NCBI GenBank assembly: GCA_047518105.1
Contig: JAKZRQ010000157.1
Span: 1-11,055 of the forward strand
Source of the DNA: VXYL01 sp047518105
Lineage (GTDB): Bacteria > Pseudomonadota > Gammaproteobacteria > Pseudomonadales > Azotimanducaceae
Reading direction: 5' to 3'
DNA: 11,055 nucleotides
A model generated the notes under the pieces. It was not told the DNA's origin, ran no database searches, and saw only the letters and a list, made by a program, of their open reading frames with translations. Below are positions 1 through 7,952 of the stretch, one piece after another (positions within the stretch are counted from its first letter, which is position 1; every line of letters begins with the position of its first letter). The position numbers and the translations under genes are program-made.

Positions 1-417
1 ACGTCGCGCAGCCAACGACCAGCGTTCTCCATGTCCGGCCTGTCCATGACGCCGTTTCTACCACAACGACTTTTGAATGGCCAGCGCCAAATTGAGCCGA
101 GGCGCCGATCACACCGTCAGGACGACTTTTGAATAGCCCTGGAGGCTACCTGGACGCAACCCGCTTGCCGACAACGCTGGAGCCTGGACCTAAGGACCCG
201 AACCACGTCGCCGCCGCCAAGCCTCGAAGGTCGGAGCGGCGGACTAAGCCAGCTATGCCAGATATGGCGGATTGCCTGATCATCGTTCGGAGGGAGGCTG
301 ACCCGGCAGGACTGGAATTCGAACCCCTTGGGCAATCGGCCTACGCTAAACCCGCATATCTCGAATGCTGCCATTGCGCCGGTTCCGGCGCGCGGAAATC
401 TCGACGGTCGCCGCTCT
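1..417. other. Gene-poor left flank with repeat and tRNA-like fragments
   Basis: I see no convincing gene here. Reading frames that cross it are GC-driven and show no family motif. It holds three structures annotated separately: a pair of direct repeats, a degenerate tRNA-like segment at 305-372 on the minus strand, and two adjacent inverted repeats at 376-431. On the minus strand an ATG at 47-45 opens a frame running off the left edge (MDRPDMENAGRWLRD). It looks protein-like, but 15 codons without a clear Shine-Dalgarno cannot support a gene call. The mixture of fragments suggests a former insertion or recombination boundary downstream of the receptor pseudogene; this is inference. Confidence 0.5.
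66..138. repeat. Two 17-bp direct repeats, possible IS end
   Basis: The sequence ACGACTTTTGAATRGCC occurs at 66-82 and again at 122-138, in the same orientation and 56 bp apart, with one mismatch (G79 versus A135). Between the copies lies CAAATTGAGCC (90-100). Multiple short direct repeats close to an end are characteristic of IS21-family elements, and the AAATTGAGCC-like stretch is in keeping with such ends. No transposase is visible, however, and this is memory of general family features, not a match. An operator pair for a gene starting near position 47 on the minus strand is the alternative. Confidence 0.45.
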
Positions 418-431
418 CTAGATTTCCGCGC
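376..431 (-). terminator. Twin hairpins over and after the receptor stop codon
   Basis: A perfect 12-bp inverted repeat, GCGCGGAAATCT (390-401) and AGATTTCCGCGC (420-431), encloses an 18-nt loop. The distal arm overlaps the TAG stop codon (420-418) of the minus-strand receptor. Directly beyond it lies a second inverted repeat, GCGCCGG-TT-CCGGCGC (376-391), sharing two bases with the first. In minus-strand RNA these would fold just at the end of the coding region. There is no U-tract, so this is not a canonical intrinsic terminator. It could stabilise the mRNA 3' end or act with Rho. Confidence 0.4.
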
Positions 432-3370
432 CCAGGGAAACCTGCACGCGTCGCGGATCGAAGTGGCTTCGCGCCTGGGCGAAGGTGGCGTCCGTGACCA
501 ACGGGTTCAGGTTGTAGCCGGTCTGCCGGTCGAACACGTTGAAGAGGTCGATGCGGAGCTTGGCCTCGACATTCGCCAACAAGGGAAAGCGCTGCGTGTA
601 GCTCAAGTCCAGTTGCCAATGGCTCGGGCTGCGCCGGCTGCCTGCCTTCTCGGCGTAGCGGATGGTGGACGAAAAGTAGGTAGGCAAGCCATAGGCGGTT
701 GCATCCCAGGCTTCCCAAGGCTGTCCCGACTGGTAGACGAGGTACATGCCGAGGCGTGCGCGCCAGGGCAGGTCGAGGTAGCCGAACGACTTCAGCAAGT
801 GCGGGCGGTCACCGCGCAGCACGCCGTCCTTGTTGTCCCAGAGCTGCCGGCCGTAGCCGTCGGCAAGGTTGGACGAGCCGATGAACAGGTTGGCATCGTT
901 CATCGAACTGGTGTTGTCCTGGTCGAAGTTGCCGGTGTAGCGGCTGCGCACGTAGGACGCGTTCAGATAGGCGCGTTCGCCCCGCCACTCCACCTCGACC
1001 GCCGCTTCCCAGTAGTCGGTATAGGCGCCGTCGAGTTCCGCGATGACGTAGCTCGAGGCGCCGATCTCCGCGCGGATGGCATCGAGATCCGGCACGTACG
1101 GTCCCTTGGCGGCGACCGCCGCGGGCGCGTTGTCGTAGCTGCGCGAGAGATTCCAAGTGTCTTCCCAGAAGTGCGATCCCTCGCGCCTGCGCAGATGGGC
1201 TCGTAGTTTGACCGAGCCGGGTAGTGAGCGGGTCCCGCCGAAGGTCCACTCGTCGACGCGTCGGGGCGTCGCCCTGGCTTGGAAGACCTTGCCGGACGAA
1301 CCGGGATGCGGCTCGTGCTCGATGATGCGCCCGGCATCGTCGAACAATACGCGCAAACTGGCCCGCGTGTTTCGGTCCCAGGAAGCGGCCCTCGCTAGGG
1401 AGTTCGCCTCGGGGTTGTAGCGGGCGAATGTCGCGAACAGCGTGTCTTCGCCGTTCCAAGCCCAGGTGGCACCCAAGCGTGGTTGGACCATGTCTCGCCA
1501 GCGGATCGTGTACATCTTGTACTCTTCACCCGGCGCCAGGACGAAGCCGGAGTACGAGCCGGGTGCCGACCGCAGCCCCTGGCCGTAGAGCACGTCCTGG
1601 CTTATCAGGACACCTAGGTTGAACGCGAAGTCGCCGAGGCGGACATGGTCGTTGATCTCGAAAGCGGTCGTCTCGGTGGAAGAGTCGATGGGCTCGATCA
1701 TGCGGCCGTCTCGCTGCAGGCTCATTTGCTCCACCGTGGCGACGTAGAAAATCGGTGTGCCGTCCTCGGTCGAATCGACCCCGCCCGGAACTTCGATGGC
1801 GCCCCAACCGTTGGAGGCGCGCCGAAGCGACTCGCGTGCTTCGGCGAAGCGCAGTCCCGCATGTACCTCGTGGGTACTTGGGCCCTAGTCCAACTGGTGT
1901 TCGAAGGTCAGGTCGAGGCTGCGCCGATAGAACGACTGGTCGTTGATCTGCGGATGGGCACCGACGGCACCCCCACCTCGGCGGTTGCCGGCGTCGTCCA
2001 AGTAGCCGTAGCGCTGCACCAGCGGGCGGATGGCGGTGTTGAACGCATCGGCACCGTCCCGGTACGCGGGCACGTTGACGTAGCCCATCCGATCCAGGTT
2101 GCCGACGTCCAGAACGCCGTTCAGACTCGGCCGGACGGTCAACGGCATGTCGGGCCGTTGCGTGCCACCAAGCGCGAAGTCGTCGTATCGAAAGGACAAC
2201 GTGGTGCCGTACAGCGTCTGCCAGGAGCCGCCGACACTCGCCACCTGCTGTTTCGTGCGCCCGCCGAGAGAAACCGCGTCGGCCTCGAAGGGGCCCACCG
2301 AGACCCCGGTCTCCTCGCGATTAGAGGTCCGGTAGCTCGCGTTCAGGAGAACGGCATCCGTCGGCGCGTAGGTTAGCTTGCCGTAGTACTCGCGGCGCCC
2401 GCTCGAGAAGTCCTTTGCCGGCCCATAGGCAGTCGCCTTGTTTTTCCGGTCTTCGTTCGGTCCGAAGAAGGAACCGTAGAAGAAGACCCGCGAGGGCACG
2501 ATGGGGCCGCTGGCCGTGATGACGACGCGGTCCTGGTCGGTGCCCCGGTCTTGCACGGCATCCACGAGCCCTTTGCGCCTAGCCGCGAGGCCCTTCGGCA
2601 CCAGGGTGTACGCGATGCTCGCCTTGAACTGGTCCGTGCCGGACCTTGACGTCGAGTCCATGGCAAAACCCCCGCTGCGGTTGAAGCCGACGGCCCTGGC
2701 GCCGCCACGTTCGAACGTCACCTGGTCGATGTCGTGGCTGGAAGGTTCCGCCGAAAGCGTGCCGAACAGGGGCAGCGACACGTCCACCCCGTCGAATCGG
2801 TAGACGTTGTCCTGACCGCTGCCGCCGGCGGACGGACCGCGAACGGCGTCCTGGGTGTACTGGACCCCGGGCGCTAGCTTGACGACGTCCCGATAGTCGG
2901 GACCGAGGGGGATGCCGAGCACCGCGTGGCCGTCGATGCCGTTGGCGAGCGCGGCCCGGCCACGCAGGACGATGCGCTGACCGACCACGACCAGTTCCTC
3001 GACCTCGCCTCGGCGCCTCGAGTTCGAGGTGGACCACTGTCGTCTGGTTGAGCAGCACCGGTGTGGTAACGGTGCGGCTAGCCCCGTTTGTCGTCCCGAA
3101 GGACAGCCGGTAGATGCCCGGGATCAACTGCGCGAGCGCATAGCGGCCGTCGTCGTCGGTGGTGGTCGTACGTGCCCGGGGCATGACATCGCTTTGGGCC
3201 ACGACATCGATGCCCGCCGCCGGCGCTGCTCCGCGCCAGGTCGCCGTGCCTTCGACACGGCCCGTTTGTTGCGCTATTGCGCACACGGCGTAGAGCAGCA
3301 GGCCAACGGACGACAAGCGTTTGACAGTTGCCGGTCCATCGAACGATGACAACACGGTGCCCACAACCAA
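418..3370 (-). pseudogene. Oar-like TonB-dependent receptor, broken by frameshift and amber stop
   Basis: This is an outer-membrane TonB-dependent receptor of the type with an N-terminal carboxypeptidase-regulatory-like domain (Oar-like). Reconstituted, it has about 984 codons. From the N terminus it shows a signal peptide (hydrophobic SVGLLLYAVCAIA, likely cleaved before QQTG), then a CarboxypepD_reg-like beta-sandwich (about residues 37-118, with DDDGRYALAQLIPG). A TonB-box-like stretch EVEELVVVG, a plug (GQDNVYRFDGVDV, FERGGARAVGFNRSGG) and a long beta-barrel ending in VSLGAEI follow. Two lesions interrupt it. Near 3004-3022 the frame changes by one extra base (the span 3370-418 is 3n+1 long). 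At 1887-1885 an in-frame TAG follows FEHQLD, after which the same frame continues uninterrupted (GPSTHEVHAGLRF) to the true stop at 420-418. The start is uncertain: TTG 3370, GTG 3364, GTG 3355 and TTG 3352 are in frame, with no clear ribosome binding site, and an upstream in-frame stop lies near 3383. Each lesion is one base, so recent inactivation or assembly error are both possible. The ligand is unknown. Confidence 0.87.
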
Positions 3371-3428
3371 CGCCGGACGCTACCCCAGGGCGTCCAGTGG
3401 AGCGAAATCCTTGTGGGCGGCTTCGATG

Positions 3429-3474
3429 CGCGTCGTCTTCATGCTTCAAGACGCGTTGTCTTCATGCTTCAAGA
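3429..3474. repeat. 23-bp tandem direct repeat upstream of the Oar-like receptor
   Basis: Two abutting 23-bp units, 3429-3451 and 3452-3474, match at 22 of 23 positions (C3434 versus T3457). Read on the minus strand, the core is CTTGAAGCATGAAGAC. The pair lies about 59-104 bp upstream of the longest start of the broken receptor and just downstream of an AT-rich stretch. Tandem direct repeats in this place commonly bind a regulator, but a slipped-strand duplication is equally possible. Nothing else in the window repeats this unit. Confidence 0.8.
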
Positions 3475-3495
3475 ATAGCGCTTAATCGGAATGCT

Positions 3496-3523
3496 GATAT
3501 ATGGCAATCCGATGATTTGGCAG
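3496..3523 (-). promoter_or_regulatory. Weak sigma70-like promoter candidate for the Oar-like receptor
   Basis: On the minus strand CTGCCA (3523-3518) is followed after 16 bp by TATATC (3501-3496), each matching the -35 and -10 consensus at about four of six positions. The surroundings are the most AT-rich part of this gap and carry a 6-bp inverted repeat, ATCGGA (3485-3490) and TCCGAT (3508-3513). Transcription would begin near 3489, placing the tandem repeat in the 5' leader. An alternative reading uses TTGCCA as -35 with a poorer -10. This is a pattern guess only. Confidence 0.22.
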
Positions 3524-3630
3524 CGCTCATGTTGGCGTTGGGCTCCATCGAAGCGTCAAGGCCATGATCACGCCCGACCACCCACGCTTGTGTCGCGAGG
3601 CATTCGAGCACTGACCGGGACCGGAACGCG

Positions 3631-6321
3631 CTACAACTTGAAGCTCGCGGACAAGAACACTCGCCGTCCGCGCGGGTCTGCGGAACGTGGATCGTAGCTA
3701 CCCGCGATGTCGACGTACGGCGGGTCTGCGTCCAACAGGTTGGCCGCACCGAGGGTGATCGATGTCTGCGAGCCTTCGCGGAACAGGGCTCCAAGCGAGA
3801 AGCGGGCGTTGGCGTCAAGCGTGCTAAAGCCGTCGATGTCGCCACCGCCATCGTCCTCGTACGGACCGACGTGCCGCACCATGGCATTGAGACGGATCGC
3901 GTCGAGGGTCCAGCCGAGACCGGCGGCGAATCGGAGTTGCTGATTGGGCGCACCCACGTTGGCACGGTTTAGCTTGCCGAGCGCGTCGATGGCGACGCCA
4001 GCGTCGGTGACGTCGTAGGCGATGAGCCAGGTCGCCTCGGTCCAGGCCGACACCATCCCGCGGTCTGTGGCGAAATCGGCGCGGGCGGAGAGGTCGAGGC
4101 CGGTGGTCTCGATCCGGTCGGCATTGATGAAGGCCACGTTGACGATGGAGATCGTGCCGGCGGACGTGCGTTCCACCCGGTCATCGAACGGATCGGCGTT
4201 GACGATGGCCTGGGCGTTCTCCTTGCGCAGCACGTCCTCGAAGGCGTAACGCCAGAGATCCGCATTGAACGACCAGTTCGAGTTGCGCCAACTGGCCCCG
4301 ATGTTGTATGCCCGGGATGTCTCGGGTTTCAGTTGCGTATCCCCCAAGGTCCGGCGTCCGGCGAAGGTGCGGGCGCCGTCGTGGTCGACGATGTTGGTGA
4401 AGTTGGTCTGCACGCCCTGGGTCTGGAACGGCGATGGCGCACGGAAAGACGTGCTGAACGAGGCCCGTAGCGCGAGCGTATCCGTGGCACGGAAGAGTAG
4501 CGTGAGCTTCGGATCCAAGGTCTGTCCGACCCTGTCGCCGTAGTCCTCGTAGCGCAGGGCACCGGTGGCTTCGAGCCGTGGCGACAGGGGCAGCCAGATT
4601 TCGCCGTACGCCGCGAGCACGTCGTCCTCGGCGGCGAAGTTGGCGTTGCCAATGAGAAACGCGAAGCCGTCCTGGCGGGCGATGGAGTCGTAGGCGAACT
4701 GGAGCGTCTGGTCCCGGTACTGGGCCCCGAAGGCATACCCCGCCCGGTACCCGGGCAGGAATCCCGCGATGTTCGCTTCAAGGGTGGTCAGAGTGGATTC
4801 GCCGTCGCCGAAATAGTCGCCGATGATGAAGCGGCGCAAATCCGGTGCATTGAACCGCGCATCGCCAGGGCGCGCTTCGAAGTTCGAACTGAACGGGTTG
4901 AAGAAGAGGCAGCCGCCCTCGCCGGCCACCGCCGGTGACGGGGCCGTGGGGCTCGTGTCGCACCCGCTGCCGCCGAATCCCAGGAGCGCCGCCTGGAAGT
5001 TCGCGGCGATGACGTCGCGGGGGTTCTGGGTGGTGTCGTTGACCGCACGTACCAGGGCGACGTTCCAGTCGAGAGCGTTGGAGAAACGACCGTCGACGCC
5101 AAGGGCCAAACGCGCGGTCCGGTGCTTGTAGAAGTTGACCTCCCGGGGGTGCCCGAAGCCGTAGGGCCGGCCTTGGAAATAGACGTCCTCGCCGAAGGGG
5201 TTGCCGGGGTTGTTGGCGGACACCAGCGGCGTGTTCAGCACCGGAAAGCTAGGCGACACGTCCCGGCTGACATCGTTCCGAGCATAGCCGAATTCAGCCC
5301 AGAAGCCCGCCGTCTCGCCGAGGGCCCAGTCCACCCTGCCCCAGGCCTGGGCGCGTTCCTCGTTGGGTATCGCCGTGACCTGCGGACCGTAGTCGAAGCG
5401 ACAGATGGTGCCGCCGTCCGTCAACTCCTGGACCAATCCAGCGTAGCGTTCGCACTCAGGATCGGCGACGGTCCGTCCCAGTGACGGTACGTTGAAGCTG
5501 CCGGGGTTGCCGAAGCTGCTGGTGGCCGGCCGCAGCCAGTCCACTTCGATCAGCACCAGGCTCGAACGGTCGAGATAGCTCGCGGCCAACAGGAACTCGC
5601 CGGCCTCGCCTGCCCGTCCGCCGATGACGCCATCGATCGCCCGGTCGTCCTGTGAACCGTCGCTGACGCGACTGCGGTACTCGACTTGCACCTCGACGCC
5701 CTCGAACCTGCGGCGGGTGATGAAGTTGGCGACGCCGGCAACGGCCTCGGATCCGTAGATGGCTGCGGCGCCGTCTTTCAGTATCTCCACGCGCTCGATG
5801 GCGAGCATCGGCACCAGCGCCGCGAGATCCACGAAACTCGAACCGTCGTCCGTCTGCACCGCCGAGAGGACCTGTCTGCGACCATTCAGCAGGACCAGCG
5901 TGGATGCGACGCCCAGCCCGCGCAAGTTGATGTTGGCGGTCCCCACAGTGAAGTTCTGGGTGAGGTTGTCGGAGTTGTTCTCTGCGCCGGCGTTGATCGC
6001 CAGAACGCCGACCAAGTCGCGGATGTCTTTGAGTCCAGCGGCAAGCAGATCTTCGGCATCGTAGTTGGAAAGCGGTGACGGCGAGTCGTCTTGACGACCG
6101 ATGCGACTTCCGGTCTTTGCCGTCACCACCACTTCCTCGATGGCGCCGGGCGCCGCCACACCCTGGGAAACCGCGAGCGCCAGAGCCATCGCGATTGCGA
6201 TGTGCGCGAAGTGTCCGCCACGCCGTGCGCCCGTCACGGATGATGTCCCCGTGGCCCTTTGTCTACACACAGCGTAGCCCACCAGCACTCCGATTGCGCA
6301 AGGGAAGTTGCGGCGGCTCAT
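3631..6321 (-). CDS. TonB-dependent receptor (intact)
   Basis: This outer-membrane receptor takes up a ligand using TonB-ExbBD energy; the ligand is unknown. The longest frame is 896 residues. It carries a TonB box IEEVVVTA (about 61-68), a plug domain (about 75-200, with INLRGLGVASTLVLLNGRR, IERVEILKDGAAAIYGSEAVAGVANFI) and a beta-barrel ending in VFLSASFKL. Two cysteine pairs lie in putative extracellular loops (CERYAG...GTICRF and GSGCDT...GGCLFF). It has no N-terminal carboxypeptidase-like domain, so it belongs to a different subfamily from the neighbouring broken receptor. The ATG at 6321 shares one base with the fmt stop (TGATG), which would allow translational coupling. However, a GTG at 6237 gives a more typical signal peptide (RRGGHF, then AIAMALALAVSQGVAA before the TonB box), so the first 28 residues may not be made. 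The gene is on the same strand as fmt with no gap, and any own promoter would lie inside fmt. The plug resembles receptors common in Caulobacter-, Xanthomonas- and Alteromonas-like bacteria; gut-type SusC features are absent. Confidence 0.93.
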   Translation of the reverse strand: MSRRNFPCAIGVLVGYAVCRQRATGTSSVTGARRGGHFAHIAIAMALALAVSQGVAAPGAIEEVVVTAKTGSRIGRQDDSPSPLSNYDAEDLLAAGLKDIRDLVGVLAINAGAENNSDNLTQNFTVGTANINLRGLGVASTLVLLNGRRQVLSAVQTDDGSSFVDLAALVPMLAIERVEILKDGAAAIYGSEAVAGVANFITRRRFEGVEVQVEYRSRVSDGSQDDRAIDGVIGGRAGEAGEFLLAASYLDRSSLVLIEVDWLRPATSSFGNPGSFNVPSLGRTVADPECERYAGLVQELTDGGTICRFDYGPQVTAIPNEERAQAWGRVDWALGETAGFWAEFGYARNDVSRDVSPSFPVLNTPLVSANNPGNPFGEDVYFQGRPYGFGHPREVNFYKHRTARLALGVDGRFSNALDWNVALVRAVNDTTQNPRDVIAANFQAALLGFGGSGCDTSPTAPSPAVAGEGGCLFFNPFSSNFEARPGDARFNAPDLRRFIIGDYFGDGESTLTTLEANIAGFLPGYRAGYAFGAQYRDQTLQFAYDSIARQDGFAFLIGNANFAAEDDVLAAYGEIWLPLSPRLEATGALRYEDYGDRVGQTLDPKLTLLFRATDTLALRASFSTSFRAPSPFQTQGVQTNFTNIVDHDGARTFAGRRTLGDTQLKPETSRAYNIGASWRNSNWSFNADLWRYAFEDVLRKENAQAIVNADPFDDRVERTSAGTISIVNVAFINADRIETTGLDLSARADFATDRGMVSAWTEATWLIAYDVTDAGVAIDALGKLNRANVGAPNQQLRFAAGLGWTLDAIRLNAMVRHVGPYEDDGGGDIDGFSTLDANARFSLGALFREGSQTSITLGAANLLDADPPYVDIAGSYDPRSADPRGRRVFLSASFKL

Positions 6322-7262
6322 CAGTCATCGAGGCCGCCGAACCGGGTGCCGTCGAAGAGCACCCGGGGGAAACCGTTGGCCGCGCTGGCGACGGGCATGG
6401 CGGTGCCTTTGCCGCGATTGAGCTGCACCGTGGCCAAACGCAGGACACCCGTGCCGCAGGCGACCTGCCAGCCGTCGGTTCCGGGTTGCAGCGTGCCCGG
6501 TGGCGAGTCGTCGGTGGCGGTTGCTGGAATGGCCTCGAGGATCCGCAAGCGAACGCCGCCCGGTGCCGTCGTGAATGCGGCTGCCCGACCGGATAGCGCC
6601 CGGATTTGGCGGTCGATGGCGACGGCGTCGGCGCTCCAGTCGATGACCGAGTCAGCGCTTGTCAGCTTGCGGGCGTAGGTGGCGACGGCTGGGTCCTGGG
6701 GGGCGGGCGCGAGGTCGGGCAGGGCGTCGAGGACCTCCAGCAACGTCGCGGCGCCAAGGTCGGCGAGCTGATTCGTCACCGTCGCGCCCTCCGATCTGCG
6801 GTCGAGCGGTAGCCGTCGCTGGCGGAAGACCCCTCCGGCGTCGAGCTTGGCCTCGATCCGCATGATGCTGACGCCGCTCTCGGCGTCGCCGGCCATGATG
6901 GCACGTTCCACCGGTGCGGCCCCTCGCCAACGCGGCAGCAGCGAGGCGTGGACGTTCAAACAATCGAATCGGGGCGCGTCCAGGACGGATTGCGGCAGCA
7001 AGAGCCCGTAGGCGGCGACCACGAAGTAGTCGAACTCGGCGAGCGCGGCTTCCTCTCCTTGCAGCCGGAGCGGCGTCCGAACCTCGATCCCGGCCGCTTG
7101 GGCAAGAGCCTGCACAGGGCTCGGGGCGGGTCGTCTACCCCGACCGGTTGGGCGCTCCGGCTGCGTGTAGACCAGGCCGACGTCGTGCTTGGAATCGACC
7201 AGGCGTGCAAGGATCGCAGCGGCAAATGCTGGCGCCCCCGCGAAAGCCAGTCGCCATCCCAT
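6321..7262 (-). CDS. fmt: Methionyl-tRNA formyltransferase
   Basis: Fmt transfers a formyl group from 10-formyltetrahydrofolate to Met-tRNAfMet in the cytoplasm so that translation can initiate. The protein is 313 residues, the normal family length. The N-terminal formyltransferase fold starts at FAGAPAFAAAIL (7-18). The catalytic region LNVHASLLPRWRGAAP (102-117) carries the conserved Asn103 and His105, and KLDAGGV (139-145) carries the catalytic Asp141. The C-terminal OB-fold-like domain for tRNA binding spans about 205-313. I chose the ATG at 7262 because MGWRLAFAG aligns with family N termini; longer in-frame codons run into def. There is no clear Shine-Dalgarno. It starts 28 nt after the def stop, the usual def-fmt operon. 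The stop codon overlaps the longest start of the downstream receptor, and rsmB, which often follows fmt in gammaproteobacteria, is not in the window. Confidence 0.97.
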   Translation of the reverse strand: MGWRLAFAGAPAFAAAILARLVDSKHDVGLVYTQPERPTGRGRRPAPSPVQALAQAAGIEVRTPLRLQGEEAALAEFDYFVVAAYGLLLPQSVLDAPRFDCLNVHASLLPRWRGAAPVERAIMAGDAESGVSIMRIEAKLDAGGVFRQRRLPLDRRSEGATVTNQLADLGAATLLEVLDALPDLAPAPQDPAVATYARKLTSADSVIDWSADAVAIDRQIRALSGRAAAFTTAPGGVRLRILEAIPATATDDSPPGTLQPGTDGWQVACGTGVLRLATVQLNRGKGTAMPVASAANGFPRVLFDGTRFGGLDD

Positions 7263-7290
7263 GCTGTTGCCGACGATAAGCGCGGAATCG

Positions 7291-7821
7291 TCAGGCGGGA
7301 GTCCGCCTGCTCGGGACGTCGTTCTTCGGCGGCGCGCGCTTGCGGAGCTTGTTCTTGATGCGTTGCCGCTTGAGGCTGGAGAGGTAGTCCACGAACAGCT
7401 TCCCGTCCAAGTGGTCGCATTCGTGCTGGATGCAAACCGCCAGGAGGTCCTCCGCTTCCAGCGTGAACGGCTTGCCGTCCCGGTCGAGAGCGGCGACCCG
7501 GATATGGTCCGCCCGCTCCACGACTTCGTAGAATCCGGGAACCGACAGGCAGCCCTCCTCCCGCTCCTGCTTGCCTTCGGCAACCTCGATGACCGGATTG
7601 ACGAAGGCGTGGGGTTCGTCGCGTGCCTCCGAGACGTCGACCACCAGCACACGCTGGTGGACGTCGACCTGGGTGGCGGCCAAGCCGACCCCCGGCGCCT
7701 CGTACATGGTCTCCAGAAGGTCGTCGATCAAATGCCGAATGGAATCGTCCACCGCCGCCACGGGCTTGGCCTTGGTGCGAAGCCTTGGATCGGGGTAATG
7801 GAGGACGGGCAGAATTGCCAT
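7291..7821 (-). CDS. def: Peptide deformylase
   Basis: Def is a metalloenzyme that removes the N-terminal formyl group from nascent proteins at the ribosome exit. The protein is 176 residues, a standard length. All three signature motifs are present: GVGLAATQ (44-51), EGCLSVP (89-95) with metal ligand Cys91, and QHECDHLDG (132-140) with ligands His133 and His137 and catalytic Glu134. The ATG at 7821 gives MAILPVLHYPDPRL, the usual N terminus; the frame is open further upstream, but that stretch is not family-like. No strong ribosome binding site is seen. The last 15 or so residues (RKRAPPKNDVPSRRTPA) are a basic, probably disordered tail. It is transcribed with fmt and lies 131 nt downstream of the permease, so it may have its own promoter in that gap, though none stands out. 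Confidence 0.98.
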   Translation of the reverse strand: MAILPVLHYPDPRLRTKAKPVAAVDDSIRHLIDDLLETMYEAPGVGLAATQVDVHQRVLVVDVSEARDEPHAFVNPVIEVAEGKQEREEGCLSVPGFYEVVERADHIRVAALDRDGKPFTLEAEDLLAVCIQHECDHLDGKLFVDYLSSLKRQRIKNKLRKRAPPKNDVPSRRTPA

Positions 7822-7952
7822 GGGCTGTCGTCGACGCGATGCGATTGGGGTACGCAATGTTGGCACAACGGAAGAACCGGAGAAACCTCCGCCCACTCGC
7901 CCCGGAGATCGTGTCCCGCCGGCCATCGGTTATCCGGGTGGCCAACCTTCGT

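Noticed and set aside
305..372. Calling a functional tRNA on the minus strand
   Set aside because: The T-stem has mismatches, no D-arm or anticodon arm can be drawn and the span is short; kept only as a possible remnant.
328..1206. 292-codon plus-strand frame at the left end
   Set aside because: It runs opposite the beta-barrel of the Oar-like receptor, whose reading is supported by barrel-like sequence and by agreement with the upstream fragments.
1885..2988. Treating the middle receptor fragment (GTG 2988 to TAG 1885) as its own gene
   Set aside because: It begins within a TonB-box-like stretch without a signal peptide and ends mid-barrel, while flanking frames supply exactly the missing N and C parts; it is a fragment of one broken gene.
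7860..7900. Hairpin CGGAG-AAAC-CTCCG between permease and def as a terminator
   Set aside because: The stem is only 5 bp and no U-tract follows on the minus strand; too weak to list.
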